Below are positions 26,545 to 34,885 of a stretch of 64,000 nucleotides of DNA, piece by piece (the first letter of the stretch is position 1; the number at the start of each line of letters is the position of its first letter). This stretch comes from Acidisphaera sp. S103 (GTDB lineage Bacteria; Pseudomonadota; Alphaproteobacteria; Acetobacterales; Acetobacteraceae). Location of the stretch: positions 4,659 to 68,658 of the forward strand of contig NZ_LMUJ01000064.1 of the NCBI RefSeq assembly GCF_009765975.1. The letters run 5' to 3'. The notes beneath the pieces were generated by a model that saw only the letters and a program-made list of their open reading frames with translations, had not been told where the DNA came from and did no database searches. A program made the position numbers and the translations under genes.

Positions 26545-26904
26545 ATGGCGCCTGACGATATTCCTGCTGCCGATCCCGCTGCCGAGACGGAAGGGAAACC
26601 GGCGTTGGGCGATCCTCGCAGGCGGTCGGTCGGACCGGAGAGCGAGACGCGGGGTGGTCCGGAGGCGGCGGACAAGACCCTGGATCCGCCGTGGCGGCCG
26701 GGGAAAGTGCCGGAGAAGGCGAGCCGTGGTGTGGCCGCATCCGATCCTGTGAAACCGCCAGGCCAGCCTCCGGAAATTCCCGATCCGGGTCCGGAGGAGG
26801 TGCCGCCCATCGAAGAACCGCCGCGTCCCCTGCCCGTTCCGCCAAACCAACCTCCGCCGCCGATTGTTGCGCTTTCATGCGTAAGCATCGTGCACGGCGG
26901 TTGA
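26545..26904 (+). CDS. Small proline-rich acidic hypothetical protein
   Basis: AAGGAG eight bases upstream of ATG at 26545 marks a convincing start for a 119-residue protein. It is rich in Pro, Glu and Asp throughout, ending in a poly-proline-like stretch (PPRPLPVPP, PPPPIVALSC). No domain, signal peptide or membrane segment is visible and it is predicted disordered. I do not recognise a family. It converges with the dipZ gene 45 bp away. Confidence 0.5.
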   Translation: MAPDDIPAADPAAETEGKPALGDPRRRSVGPESETRGGPEAADKTLDPPWRPGKVPEKASRGVAASDPVKPPGQPPEIPDPGPEEVPPIEEPPRPLPVPPNQPPPPIVALSCVSIVHGG

Positions 26905-26949
26905 TCTTGACCGCTTCGCGGAGCGCCACCGTGCGGTGGCGGCATCGGG

Positions 26950-28707
26950 TCAGCCAAACGTAAACGAGTAGGCCGTCGCGCCGGGATCGAGGAAGCGGAT
27001 CTCGAACGTGTGGTCGCCGATGCCGCCGGCGAGACGAACCAACTGATATAGCCGTTGCGCGTTGATGACACCGTTGCCGTCGGCGTCGGTGTCGACACCA
27101 TGGTTGTCGCCCGGCGCATGGCCATCGACCAGGACCTGGAACTTTACCGGCTTGCCATCCGGAGCAGGCCCGAGGACCAGGTGCAGGTCCCGCGCGTGAA
27201 AGCGATAGGTGATCCCGCCGTCGGGTTGCGTGAGGACGGCGTCCTGGCCGCCAACGCGCCAATCGCCGGTCAGCGCCCACCGATTGAGCGCCAGCGTCGC
27301 GGGCGCCGTGTAGGGGTGGACCTGGCCCTGGTCCGCACCGCCAGGGGAGGCGAAGTTCTCGGCGCGATCGGTGCCGATATACGTCTCCGGGGATTCGACA
27401 TCGGTCATGTCCGCGGCGGCCTCGACACCTTTGCCGGCGACCGAGACGGTGCCTGAGGCGATGTCCTTGTGCCCGGCCTCACGCAGAAGCTGCTGGATCA
27501 CGTGTTCTGACTCGGCATAATCGCCTTCGCCGAAATGATGGGAACGAATGCGGCCATCGGCGTCTATGAAGTAATGCGCCGGCCAATACTCGTTGTTGAA
27601 TCCGCGCCAGATCGCATAGTTGTTGTCGATCGCTACGGGATAATCGATGCCAAGGCGTTTCACGGCGGCTCGGACGTTGTCGATGTTCCGCTCGAAGGCG
27701 AATTCGGGTGCGTGAACGCCGATGACGATCAGGCCCTCGTCATGGTACTTCTTGGCCCATGCCTCGACGTAGGGCAGCGTGCGCAGGCAGTTGATGCAGG
27801 AATAGGTCCAGAAATCGACCAGGACGACATGGCCGCGGAGCGATTCCGCGGTCAGCGGCGGGCTGTTCAGCCAATCGACCGCGCCGGCGAGAGACGGAAG
27901 TTGGCCTTCGACCGGCAGCGACGCGGCGGGCGGTTGTGCCGCGGCCATCATCATGGTCGGGCCGGCTTTCATGACCGGGGTATTCGGGGTTGCATGAAGG
28001 CGATCGACCAGCGCCTGCTCCACCCCGTTCGTGCTCGCCAGCGAGACTTGCGCGAGCAATCCGGTGTCGAGGCCGGTGGCGATCGCGACAACGCCGGCGA
28101 GGACGGCAATGCCGAGCCCGCGGCGTATCCACTCGCCTGCGCCGAGCGATCGTTTCATGGCGGTGAAGACTTTGCCGCCGATGAGCAGGGCAACGGCCAG
28201 GGACGTCGCGGCGCCGGCGGCATAGGCGAGAAGCAGGAACGTCGTGCCGAGGCTGGCGCCGTTCAGGGCCGCGCCCGTCAGCAGCAGCCCGAGGATCGGA
28301 CCGGCGCACGGCGCCCATAGCAGGCCCGTGGCTACACCCAGGACCAGCGAGGAGCCGAAGGTCGCCCCTTCATTCCCGGCGGTTTGTGACAGGCGGGCGC
28401 CCAATGCCACGATGGGGCGCGTCATCCTCTCGGAGAGCCGCGGCAGCAGCAGGGTGATACCGAACAGCGCCATGAGAACGATGGCGGCGAGGCGGCCGTA
28501 GTAGTTGGCCTCGACGACCCATCCGCCACCGACGGCGGCGAGGGAGGCGACCGCGGCGAAGGTGATCGCCATGCCGGCCAGGATTGGCAGGCCGCTTCGC
28601 CTGAAGGGCTGATCGGACCGCGCGAACACGAACGGCAGCACGGGCAGGATGCAGGGGCTCAGGATGGTGAGCACCCCGCCCAGATAGGCGGCGAGGATGA
28701 GAAACAT
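26950..28707 (-). CDS. dipZ: DipZ-type transmembrane thiol-disulfide transporter with thioredoxin domain
   Basis: This 585-residue protein begins with a CcdA/DsbD-like membrane domain (about 1-240) bearing a cysteine in LSPCILPVLPF (C19). A periplasmic redoxin domain follows with the CxxC pair C304/C307 (YSCINCLRT) and HAPEFAFERN. A C-terminal beta-rich DipZ domain (about 430-585) closes it. Such proteins pass electrons from cytosolic thioredoxin across the membrane to periplasmic thiol partners. It is the last gene of msrB-msrA-dipZ; the start lies 9 bases after the msrA stop with a GAGGGGG ribosome site. I infer that it recycles the exported methionine sulfoxide reductases. Confidence 0.92.
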   Translation of the reverse strand: MFLILAAYLGGVLTILSPCILPVLPFVFARSDQPFRRSGLPILAGMAITFAAVASLAAVGGGWVVEANYYGRLAAIVLMALFGITLLLPRLSERMTRPIVALGARLSQTAGNEGATFGSSLVLGVATGLLWAPCAGPILGLLLTGAALNGASLGTTFLLLAYAAGAATSLAVALLIGGKVFTAMKRSLGAGEWIRRGLGIAVLAGVVAIATGLDTGLLAQVSLASTNGVEQALVDRLHATPNTPVMKAGPTMMMAAAQPPAASLPVEGQLPSLAGAVDWLNSPPLTAESLRGHVVLVDFWTYSCINCLRTLPYVEAWAKKYHDEGLIVIGVHAPEFAFERNIDNVRAAVKRLGIDYPVAIDNNYAIWRGFNNEYWPAHYFIDADGRIRSHHFGEGDYAESEHVIQQLLREAGHKDIASGTVSVAGKGVEAAADMTDVESPETYIGTDRAENFASPGGADQGQVHPYTAPATLALNRWALTGDWRVGGQDAVLTQPDGGITYRFHARDLHLVLGPAPDGKPVKFQVLVDGHAPGDNHGVDTDADGNGVINAQRLYQLVRLAGGIGDHTFEIRFLDPGATAYSFTFG

Positions 28708-28716
28708 GATACCCCC

Positions 28717-29457
28717 TCAGGAGTTCCGTTTGGCTACCAGAACGGGATCGGGCCGGTAGTCCGCGGGGAAGACCTTTTGCAACGCCCCGATCTTCGGCAG
28801 ATCGAATTCCGCGATATATGGGCTGTCGGGGTGCAGGGTCAGGTAGTTCTGGTGATAGGCCTCGGCCGGGTAGAAGCCGGTATCCTGCCCGACCTGCGTC
28901 GCGATCGCCTTCGGGAACATTTTGGCCTGGTCGAGTTGGGCGATATACGCCTTGGCGATCCGGGCCTGTTCGGGAGTTGCCGTGAAAATCTCCGACCGGT
29001 ACTGCGTCCCCCGGTCCGGATACTGCTGGTTGAGTTGTGTCGGGTCTGTGGTGACCGAGAAGAATATCTGCAGCAGACGGCCATAGGAGATGACGTGGGG
29101 ATCGTAGGTGATCCGCACCGATTCAGCGTGCCCCGTGGTGCCGCTGCTGACGACCTCGTATTCCGCCGTGGCGGCGGTGCCGCCGTCATAGCCGGATACG
29201 GCGTTGACGACGCCACGGACGTGCTGGAACACGCCCTGGACACCCCAGAAGCATCCGCCGGCGAGGGTCAGCGTTTCGGTGCCGGACCCGGATGGGGTCT
29301 CATCCACCAGCGGGGCGGGCAATTTCTGGTTGAGATCGGCGCCTTGGGCGGCGGTGCCGCCGGAGGGACCCAGCAGGTAGACGCCGAGCAGAGCGGCCGC
29401 CGGAATGGCCGACATGCGTAACAGAGTCCGGAAATTCCACATTTTAGGTCGCTCCAT
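28717..29457 (-). CDS. msrA: Exported peptide-methionine (S)-S-oxide reductase MsrA
   Basis: MsrA reduces the S epimer of methionine sulfoxide in proteins. The catalytic GCFW motif is at 68-71 (C69), followed by the family stretches VSGYDGG, GHAESVRITYDP and YRSEIF. Before it lies an N-terminal hydrophobic segment (about 13-30) with basic residues, a signal peptide or anchor, so the enzyme works outside the cytoplasm. The listed start is 4 bases after the msrB stop; the ATG at 29442 with GGAG nearby is an equally good alternative. The gene is between msrB and dipZ. Confidence 0.93.
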   Translation of the reverse strand: MERPKMWNFRTLLRMSAIPAAALLGVYLLGPSGGTAAQGADLNQKLPAPLVDETPSGSGTETLTLAGGCFWGVQGVFQHVRGVVNAVSGYDGGTAATAEYEVVSSGTTGHAESVRITYDPHVISYGRLLQIFFSVTTDPTQLNQQYPDRGTQYRSEIFTATPEQARIAKAYIAQLDQAKMFPKAIATQVGQDTGFYPAEAYHQNYLTLHPDSPYIAEFDLPKIGALQKVFPADYRPDPVLVAKRNS

Positions 29458-29461
29458 TTTT

Positions 29462-29953
29462 TCAGGCTGGCTTGAAGGTCATCGCGACGCCGTTCATGCA
29501 ATAGCGAAGACCAGTGGGCGCCGGGCCATCGCGGAACACGTGACCAAGATGTCCACCGCAACGGACGCAGTGGATTTCGGTGCGGGCCATACCGAAGCTG
29601 GTGTCATTGGTTTCCGCGACCGCATTCGCCAGCGGCTGCCAGAAGCTGGGCCAGCCGGTGTGGCTGTCGTATTTCGTTGCCGATGAAAAGACCGGCAGGT
29701 CGCATCCGGCGCAGTCGTACGTGCCGCCGCGCGTTTCGAAGTCAAGTTTGCTGGAGAACGGGCGTTCCGTACCTTCGTGCCGGAGTACGTCGTAAGCTGC
29801 CGGGCTGAGGAGGGACCGCCACTCGGCGTCGGTGTGCATCACGGGAAAGACGGCGGACTGTGCCGCGGTCGCGGCCCGATGCCGAGGCAACAGGAAATAG
29901 AGCCCGGCACCCGCCAAGGCTGTCATCCCGAGCAATTCGCGTCGTTTGGTCAT
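29462..29953 (-). CDS. msrB: Exported peptide-methionine (R)-S-oxide reductase MsrB
   Basis: This 163-residue enzyme reduces the R epimer of protein methionine sulfoxide. The zinc cysteines C81/C84 and C129/C132 and the catalytic C152 in RYCMN are present, with HTGWPSF between. The N-terminus MTKRRELLGMTALAGAG has twin arginines and a hydrophobic stretch, so export (possibly by Tat) is likely. I choose 29953 because GGAGG precedes it at good spacing; the longer frame overlaps the upstream gene. It is first in an operon with msrA and dipZ and is preceded by a perfect GTAACC-N16-CGAA promoter. Confidence 0.94.
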   Translation of the reverse strand: MTKRRELLGMTALAGAGLYFLLPRHRAATAAQSAVFPVMHTDAEWRSLLSPAAYDVLRHEGTERPFSSKLDFETRGGTYDCAGCDLPVFSSATKYDSHTGWPSFWQPLANAVAETNDTSFGMARTEIHCVRCGGHLGHVFRDGPAPTGLRYCMNGVAMTFKPA

Positions 29954-29986
29954 CGTCACGCCTCCGAAGATGCTTCCGTGACCTTG

Positions 29987-30012
29987 TTCGGAAGACAGGG
30001 CGATTAGGTTAC
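29987..30012 (-). promoter_or_regulatory. SigF-type ECF promoter of msrB-msrA-dipZ (GTAACC-N16-CGAA)
   Basis: On the minus strand GTAACC, 16 bases and CGAA occur exactly, ending 33 bp before the msrB start. The same motif, with the same spacing, stands before the DUF1223 gene and before the sigma factor gene in this window. As I recall, it equals the motif described for Caulobacter SigF. It overlaps the last codons of the upstream glycosylase gene. Confidence 0.8.
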
Positions 30013-30725
30013 ACCGTTCGCGATTTCCGATGCGGCGCCGGACCTGGTTGCGAGTCAACGGTCATGGCAAGGATGCGGCTGATGGCTGTCAAATCCCGGC
30101 CCGATTCCTCGGACCAGCGGTTGAACGCGGCTTGCACGGTCGAAAGGTCCCGCTTGCCGGTCGGCGGGTGGTCGATGACGCCCTCGCGAACCAGCGCTGC
30201 CACCATATCGGGTGTTGCGATGAAGGCCGGCTTGCCGATTGCCCGAAGAAACCGGCCGGCGGCATCCCCGCCGAGGTGACTGGCGCGCTTCTTCAGGACA
30301 TCCAAGAGACCCACATAGTCCGCATCCGGCCAGTTCGCGAAGAATTGGGCGGCACTGCCGTGGCTTGTTTTCAGCGTCAGCAGGAATTGGGCGTTGATCT
30401 GAACCGACTTGACCTTTGCCCCGTTGCGTACGATTCCCCGGTCCTGCATCAACCGGTCGAAATGCTCTTCCGACATGAATGCACAGGCCTTGGGGTCGAA
30501 TCCGTTGAAGCCTTTCTCGAAGGCTGGCCACTTGTCGTCGATCACCTTTGCCGAAAATCCAGCGTAGAAGATGCGCCGTGTCATTTCGGCCAGAATTCGA
30601 TCGTCGGGTGTCGATGCGATCTCAGCCGGCGACCGTGGCGCGGTCGCCGCGAGGATCCGCTCGAGTGCCGGTACGCCCCCTTTCCGCTCCGCGGCCAGCG
30701 CAAGGATCTCAGCGAAAGGCGTCAT
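30009..30725 (-). CDS. DNA-3-methyladenine glycosylase I family protein
   Basis: The 238-residue protein matches the Tag-type (PF03352) helix-hairpin-helix fold: ILAEMTRRIFYAGFSAKVIDDKW, here IFYAGFSAKVID and WPAFEKGF, and IVRNGAKVKSVQINA. Tag enzymes excise 3-methyladenine from DNA in base excision repair. E. coli Tag is about 187 residues; this one is longer, with an extended C-terminus, as in many alphaproteobacterial homologues. The stop overlaps the msrB promoter. It does not carry a sigma box of its own that I can see. Confidence 0.85.
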   Translation of the reverse strand: MTPFAEILALAAERKGGVPALERILAATAPRSPAEIASTPDDRILAEMTRRIFYAGFSAKVIDDKWPAFEKGFNGFDPKACAFMSEEHFDRLMQDRGIVRNGAKVKSVQINAQFLLTLKTSHGSAAQFFANWPDADYVGLLDVLKKRASHLGGDAAGRFLRAIGKPAFIATPDMVAALVREGVIDHPPTGKRDLSTVQAAFNRWSEESGRDLTAISRILAMTVDSQPGPAPHRKSRTV

Positions 30726-30824
30726 GACGCTGCCCCTTCAAAACGGAATGGCGATCGTTTCGTGACTGATCATACCGTATCCCGTTTTAGTACGGCCGCA
30801 CCACGATGCCAAGCGCCGGCCGCG

Positions 30825-31643
30825 TCAGGTCCGCGCGCCCAGATAAGCCTCGGCGACGGCGTCGACGAGCGCGAGCGACGCCGTCGCGCCGTTGGCCTCG
30901 CCTTTCTCGAAATCGCCGGATTGGCCCATCTGGTTGGTGACGTGCGCGAAGCAGAGTACCGGCTTGCGGCGCGCCTCGGCGAACGCGTAAAGGGCGGCGG
31001 CCTCCATTTCGACGGCCAGGATGCCCTCGGCCCGAGCGGCGGCGATTGCTTGTTGTGTCTCGCGGTAGGGGGCGTCGGTCGTCCAGGTGGCACCGCGCTC
31101 CACTGGATCGGTGATTTTTTCCAGCGCGCCTTGCACAATCGACAGCAGGACCGGATCGGCCTCGGCGTAGTCCGACCCGGCGGACAGATAGTGATAGCTG
31201 GTGCCCTCGTCGCGCAGTGCCCGCTCGATCAGGATGAAGTAGGGCGGCGGACCCAGCGTGGTGACCTGGCCTGACGAGGTGATGCTGATAAGCAGGCGGC
31301 AACCGGAGGCGAACAATTGCTCCGCCACCAGCACGGCGTATGGCGCGCCGACGGCGCAGCCGACGATCCCGTATTCGCGGCCGCCGTGATCGAAGCGGTC
31401 CATCGCGCTGTGGTAGCAGGCCCAGCCTGGGACAGGCCGCGTTCGGTCCGCGGCGCGCAGGTAGCGCACGATGTCGCCGTCCGGATCGAGGATGCAGATC
31501 GCGGGAACCGGTGTGTCGGGCACGTCCTTCTGGCGGCGGGCCTCGCGCAACAGGCTCTCCGGCGTGAAGGCCGAGGGTGCTCGGTAGCGCTTGGCGCGCA
31601 GGATCGGCGGCATAACGCAGAGGCTTCGATCATCCATGTGCAT
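30825..31643 (-). CDS. Nucleoside phosphorylase family protein
   Basis: This 272-residue protein belongs to the phosphorylase superfamily (PNP/UDP). It shows GIVGCAVGAPYAVLVAEQL, here VGCAVGAPYA, the SITSSGQ motif and the VEMEAAALYAFA signature that binds the nucleoside ribose. Family enzymes cleave nucleosides with phosphate into base and ribose-1-phosphate. The frame stays open upstream but similarity begins near MHMDDRSL, so I start at 31643, with 31637 as alternative. It lies between tag and the DUF1223 gene without overlap; base salvage is the likely role. Confidence 0.88.
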   Translation of the reverse strand: MHMDDRSLCVMPPILRAKRYRAPSAFTPESLLREARRQKDVPDTPVPAICILDPDGDIVRYLRAADRTRPVPGWACYHSAMDRFDHGGREYGIVGCAVGAPYAVLVAEQLFASGCRLLISITSSGQVTTLGPPPYFILIERALRDEGTSYHYLSAGSDYAEADPVLLSIVQGALEKITDPVERGATWTTDAPYRETQQAIAAARAEGILAVEMEAAALYAFAEARRKPVLCFAHVTNQMGQSGDFEKGEANGATASLALVDAVAEAYLGART

Positions 31644-31693
31644 GGTCAGGTGGTCCCGGAGAGAAACTGTCGAGGAATGAGCGACGGCGCCGA

Positions 31694-32401
31694 TCACGAT
31701 GAACCGGAGGGCGCACGGGCAACCGCGGCGCCCACGATGTGTCCGTCGTCGCGCTGCAGGAGGACGGCGACATCCTGTCCGGCGGGGGAAGGCACCTGCA
31801 GGTGAACCGGCGTGCCAGACCACGCGCCGAGGGTGGACATCGAACGGACGATATTGGCTTCCTCCAGCGTGCGTCCGCCGTTTTCGCCGCGGCCGACGGC
31901 GGTCCGGTGCAAGCGATCGTAGCCGATCAGGAGCAACGTCCCGTTGCCGGTGCCGGCGCCGACCGAAACGGTCAGACCCTCTGGCCCGCGCTGGATGTCG
32001 ATCCGTGCGGCGGTTTCCTGGTTTGCCGCCGCCTGTCGCAGGGTGAGGTCAACCGCCGCCGGATCAGACCCCACCGCGTCGCGTTTGCCATCCACGATCA
32101 GCGCCGGGGTGTAGACCTCGGGGGACACACCGCGTGCGACATAGTGGCGCTGCCGCTGTGTCGCGGCGTCGAATGAGTAGGGATCGTGCCAACCGAGGTT
32201 GTTCCAGTAAGTCACGTGGAAGGTCAGCAGCAGCAGGTCGGGCCGTGTCCGCGCCAGTTCGGCGACCAGAGCGTCCGCGGGCGGACAGGATGAGCAGCCT
32301 TCCGAGGTGAACAGTTCGCCCACGACCGGCCGAGCGGCGGGTTGAGCGGCCGCGAGGGTCGGCATCAGGACCGCGATCGCGGCGGCCAGCCAAAAACGCA
32401 T
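31694..32401 (-). CDS. Secreted DUF1223 thioredoxin-like protein
   Basis: The 235-residue product has a clear signal peptide (MRFWLAAAIAVLMPTLAAAQ) and the DUF1223 motifs VVGELFTSEGCSSCPPAD and TFHVTYWNNLGWHDP. The CSSC pair sits where thioredoxin-fold proteins have CxxC, so a periplasmic redox role is likely though not shown. It begins 54 bp downstream of an exact GTAACC-N16-CGAA element and is divergent from the sigma factor operon that carries the same element. This supports membership in an envelope redox-stress regulon. Confidence 0.88.
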   Translation of the reverse strand: MRFWLAAAIAVLMPTLAAAQPAARPVVGELFTSEGCSSCPPADALVAELARTRPDLLLLTFHVTYWNNLGWHDPYSFDAATQRQRHYVARGVSPEVYTPALIVDGKRDAVGSDPAAVDLTLRQAAANQETAARIDIQRGPEGLTVSVGAGTGNGTLLLIGYDRLHRTAVGRGENGGRTLEEANIVRSMSTLGAWSGTPVHLQVPSPAGQDVAVLLQRDDGHIVGAAVARAPSGSS

Positions 32402-32454
32402 GTTACGCTCCCGAATAGAGGATATGGCGGACCTGCCTGCCTCTGCTGTTTCCA

Positions 32455-32480
32455 TTCGGGTGGAAGGGGGCGTCGGTTAC
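32455..32480 (-). promoter_or_regulatory. SigF-type ECF promoter of the DUF1223 gene (GTAACC-N16-CGAA)
   Basis: Minus-strand GTAACC and CGAA are separated by exactly 16 bases, 54 bp before the DUF1223 start. Sequence and spacing are identical to the boxes at 29987 and 32833. Confidence 0.8.
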
Positions 32481-32832
32481 ACCCATCGGCATAACGACAC
32501 CCCGTCGCACGTTACGGGAATAAAATCGAATTACCGGCGGCCCGTCGGTAACCCGCTCTCGGGAAGTGGCCGTGGATCTATGTGGGCATCATCTGCGCGC
32601 ATGTTATGTTCGCGGTGTCGCAGACGGGCGGCGATCGACGCGAGGCGGGCCGTTCCCAGGGTCATATCCGGTTGCGGGCCTCGCTATTTTTATCCATGGA
32701 TTCTAAGGTGCCGGATCGCCTTTGGACCCTCCTCGATCGCAGGGCGCGGGCGGGATCCGAATCGCCGTCACATACAGGGACAGAAACGTGAGGGTCTGCC
32801 GTTGTTTTTTTGGCGCGGTACCATCCACGCCT
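32481..32832. other. Divergent intergenic region, no gene seen
   Basis: Between the two sigma-type boxes lie about 350 bp with no recognisable gene. A further GTAACC at 32549 lacks CGAA at the right distance (CCGT follows 16 bases on). Short open frames here give no family similarity. Confidence 0.5.
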
Positions 32833-32858
32833 GTAACCGAACCCCGATTGCCGCCGAA
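32833..32858 (+). promoter_or_regulatory. SigF-type ECF promoter of the sigma operon (GTAACC-N16-CGAA)
   Basis: GTAACC at 32833-32838 and CGAA at 32855-32858 are 16 bases apart, 42 bp before the sigma start. This is a plausible autoregulatory promoter, as is usual for ECF sigma operons. Confidence 0.8.
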
Positions 32859-32900
32859 CATGGTGTTCGAAGCCAACGGGATGAGCATGTGTCGAGCACA

Positions 32901-33485
32901 ATGGCCGCTTTCGAACCGGGTCCGGCCGCCATGGCCCCGATCGTGAGCGGCGATGCGCCCGGCGAGAACTGGGACAGGATGATGGCCGCCGCGCAGGTGG
33001 GAGATGCCAATGCGTACAGGACGTTACTCGCCCAACTGGCGCCGTGGTTGCGCCGGTACTACGCAAGGCGCCTGCCGCCTGCCATGACGGAAGATGCGGT
33101 CCAGGACGTCCTGCTGGCGATCCACGAGAAGCGTCACACCTATGATCCCGCTCGGCCCTTCGGGCCCTGGCTGGCCGCGATCGCGCGGTACAAATGGATC
33201 GACCGGCTGCGTTCGCTGAAGGCGGAAGCGGCCGAACCCCTGGACGAGACGATCGGGGTGCCGGATCACGGCGATACCGTCATCGCCGGCTCGACGTTCC
33301 GGCAACTGCTGGCCGGACTGAAGGCGCCGCAGGCCGAAGCCATCCGGCTGGTCAAGCTGGAGGGCTACAGCGTCGAGGAGGCGTCTCGGGCGACGGGTCA
33401 GTCGGTCTCCCTCATCAAGGTGAACATTCACCGCGGCATCAAGCATCTCACCAATATGATCAAGGCGGCCGGCGATGCGGACTGA
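32901..33485 (+). CDS. ECF RNA polymerase sigma factor (SigF/NrsF-linked type)
   Basis: The 194-residue protein has ECF region 2 (AYRTLLAQLAPWLRRYYARR, here LLAQLAPWLRRYY; then EDAVQDVLLAIHEKRHTYDP and WLAAIARYKWIDRLR) and region 4 (APQAEAIRLVKLEGYSVEEA and GQSVSLIKVNIHRGIK). It directs RNA polymerase to stress promoters. I start at 32901 where family similarity and a good length coincide; the frame is open much further upstream. The downstream gene, overlapping by 11 bases, is an NrsF-type membrane anti-sigma factor, which identifies the subgroup. An exact copy of the proposed target motif precedes it. Confidence 0.92.
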   Translation: MAAFEPGPAAMAPIVSGDAPGENWDRMMAAAQVGDANAYRTLLAQLAPWLRRYYARRLPPAMTEDAVQDVLLAIHEKRHTYDPARPFGPWLAAIARYKWIDRLRSLKAEAAEPLDETIGVPDHGDTVIAGSTFRQLLAGLKAPQAEAIRLVKLEGYSVEEASRATGQSVSLIKVNIHRGIKHLTNMIKAAGDAD

Positions 33486-34116
33486 CTCCCTGGTCGACCG
33501 TCTCAGCCAGGATCTTCGCCCGGTGCGACGGCGGAACATCGTGCGGGAGGCGTTGCTTCTGCTGGTGCTGGGTGTCGTCGAGGTCGCGGCGTTCCTGGGC
33601 ATGGGGTTCATGCGCCCGGACATGCCGATGGCGATGGATGCGCCGTCCTTCTGGTGGAAGCTCGCCAGCCTGGGGCTGATCGCGGTGCTTGGGGCGGGCG
33701 TGGCGATCTTGTCTGCCGATCCCGTCCGATCGCCCCGCCGTGGGCTGCGGTGGATGCTGATCTGCATCGTCATGATCATTGCCAGCGGGTGGCTGATCGA
33801 CGCCTCCGGGAACGGACTGGGGGACCTGGTTCGCCGTCTCGATTGGGTGCACGGCCTGCAGTGCGTCTGGAAGATGATCGCTCTGTCGATCCCGCCGGCC
33901 ATCGCGCTGGGCGTGCTGATACGACGCGGTGCGCCGACCGACCGCGGCGGGACCGCGCTGGCCGCCGGCCTGGCGTCGGCCGCCTGGGGCGCGTTCGTGT
34001 TCGTCTTCGCCTGTCCGTCGGATGATCCGCTCTACATCGCGGTCTGGTACACCGTTGGATGCTCGATCGTGACGATCCTGGGGCGGGCCATCCTGATGCG
34101 GCTGTCACGATGGTGA
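33475..34116 (+). CDS. NrsF/DUF1109 membrane anti-sigma factor
   Basis: This 213-residue protein has six hydrophobic segments and the length typical of DUF1109 (NrsF). The N-terminal stretch MRTDSLVDRLSQDLRPV is the usual cytoplasmic sigma-binding part. In Caulobacter NrsF holds SigF inactive and responds to metals through periplasmic-side cysteines. Here cysteines are visible in LICIVMI, LQCVWKM, FACPSDD and VGCSIV. It is translationally coupled to the sigma gene. Confidence 0.9.
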   Translation: MRTDSLVDRLSQDLRPVRRRNIVREALLLLVLGVVEVAAFLGMGFMRPDMPMAMDAPSFWWKLASLGLIAVLGAGVAILSADPVRSPRRGLRWMLICIVMIIASGWLIDASGNGLGDLVRRLDWVHGLQCVWKMIALSIPPAIALGVLIRRGAPTDRGGTALAAGLASAAWGAFVFVFACPSDDPLYIAVWYTVGCSIVTILGRAILMRLSRW

Positions 34117-34183
34117 CGATACAGCCGTGATGCCGTCGTTTCCCAGGCGCTTACGCGTCACCGGTCATGTCGAGATCGAATTC

Positions 34184-34885
34184 ATGAGCCAAGTCAAAGA
34201 CGAGACCCCGGATATGCCTGCCGCGCCGCCACAAGCCGGACGCCGTCTGCATCCGTTGCCCATCAGGGTCATGCACTGGATCAACGCCATCGTCATGCTG
34301 GTCATGATCACGTCCGGCTGGGGCATCTACGACGACGACGTGATTATCCGCGGCCTCCATTTCAGCCCGTTCTGGCGGCTGGGCGACTGGGCGGCCTGGA
34401 GCCTCAACTGGCATTTCGCCGGCATGTGGTTCCTGGGCATCAACGGATTGATCTATCTGATCTACGGCTTCGCGAGTGGACGATTGCGGGAGAAGCTGCT
34501 GCCGATCCGGCCGTCCGACGTGGTGCGGACCGTCATCGATACGTTGCATTTCAAGATCGCGCACGAGGACATCACCGTCTACAACGCGGTGCAGAAGCTG
34601 CTGTACATCGTCGTCATCCTGGCCGGCATCAGCCAGGTCGTCACCGGCCTCGCCATCTGGAAGCCGGTCCAGTTCTCCGGTCTCGTCTGGCTGTTCGGCG
34701 GTTTCCAGACGGCGCGGGTGCTGCACTTCGCGGGGATGGCGGTGATCGTCGGTTTCCTGGTCGTGCATGTCGCTCTCGCGCTGCTGGTTCCGAGGACCTT
34801 GTGGGCGATGGTGACGGGCGGCCCGCATCTGGCCGTGCGCAGCCGAATTCGGAAAGGCCATGCGCAGCGGGGTCATGCGACATGA
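34184..34885 (+). CDS. Cytochrome b561-type membrane subunit partnering the molybdoenzyme
   Basis: The 233-residue protein (start alternatives at 34130 and 34184) has four main membrane helices with candidate haem ligands H31 (RVMHWINA), H77 (NWHFAG), H181 (VLHFAG) and H195 (VVHVAL). This is the prokaryotic cytochrome b561/NapC-independent b-type family (PF01292). It should pass quinol electrons to, or from, the molybdopterin protein encoded next, whose start overlaps by ATGA. It plays the place that MsrQ has in the MsrPQ system but belongs to a different membrane family. Confidence 0.9.
   Translation: MSQVKDETPDMPAAPPQAGRRLHPLPIRVMHWINAIVMLVMITSGWGIYDDDVIIRGLHFSPFWRLGDWAAWSLNWHFAGMWFLGINGLIYLIYGFASGRLREKLLPIRPSDVVRTVIDTLHFKIAHEDITVYNAVQKLLYIVVILAGISQVVTGLAIWKPVQFSGLVWLFGGFQTARVLHFAGMAVIVGFLVVHVALALLVPRTLWAMVTGGPHLAVRSRIRKGHAQRGHAT

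Noticed and set aside
32549-32572. Fourth GTAACC site in the divergent intergenic region
   Set aside because: CCGT rather than CGAA follows at 16 bases, and the exact box at 32833 is closer to the sigma start.
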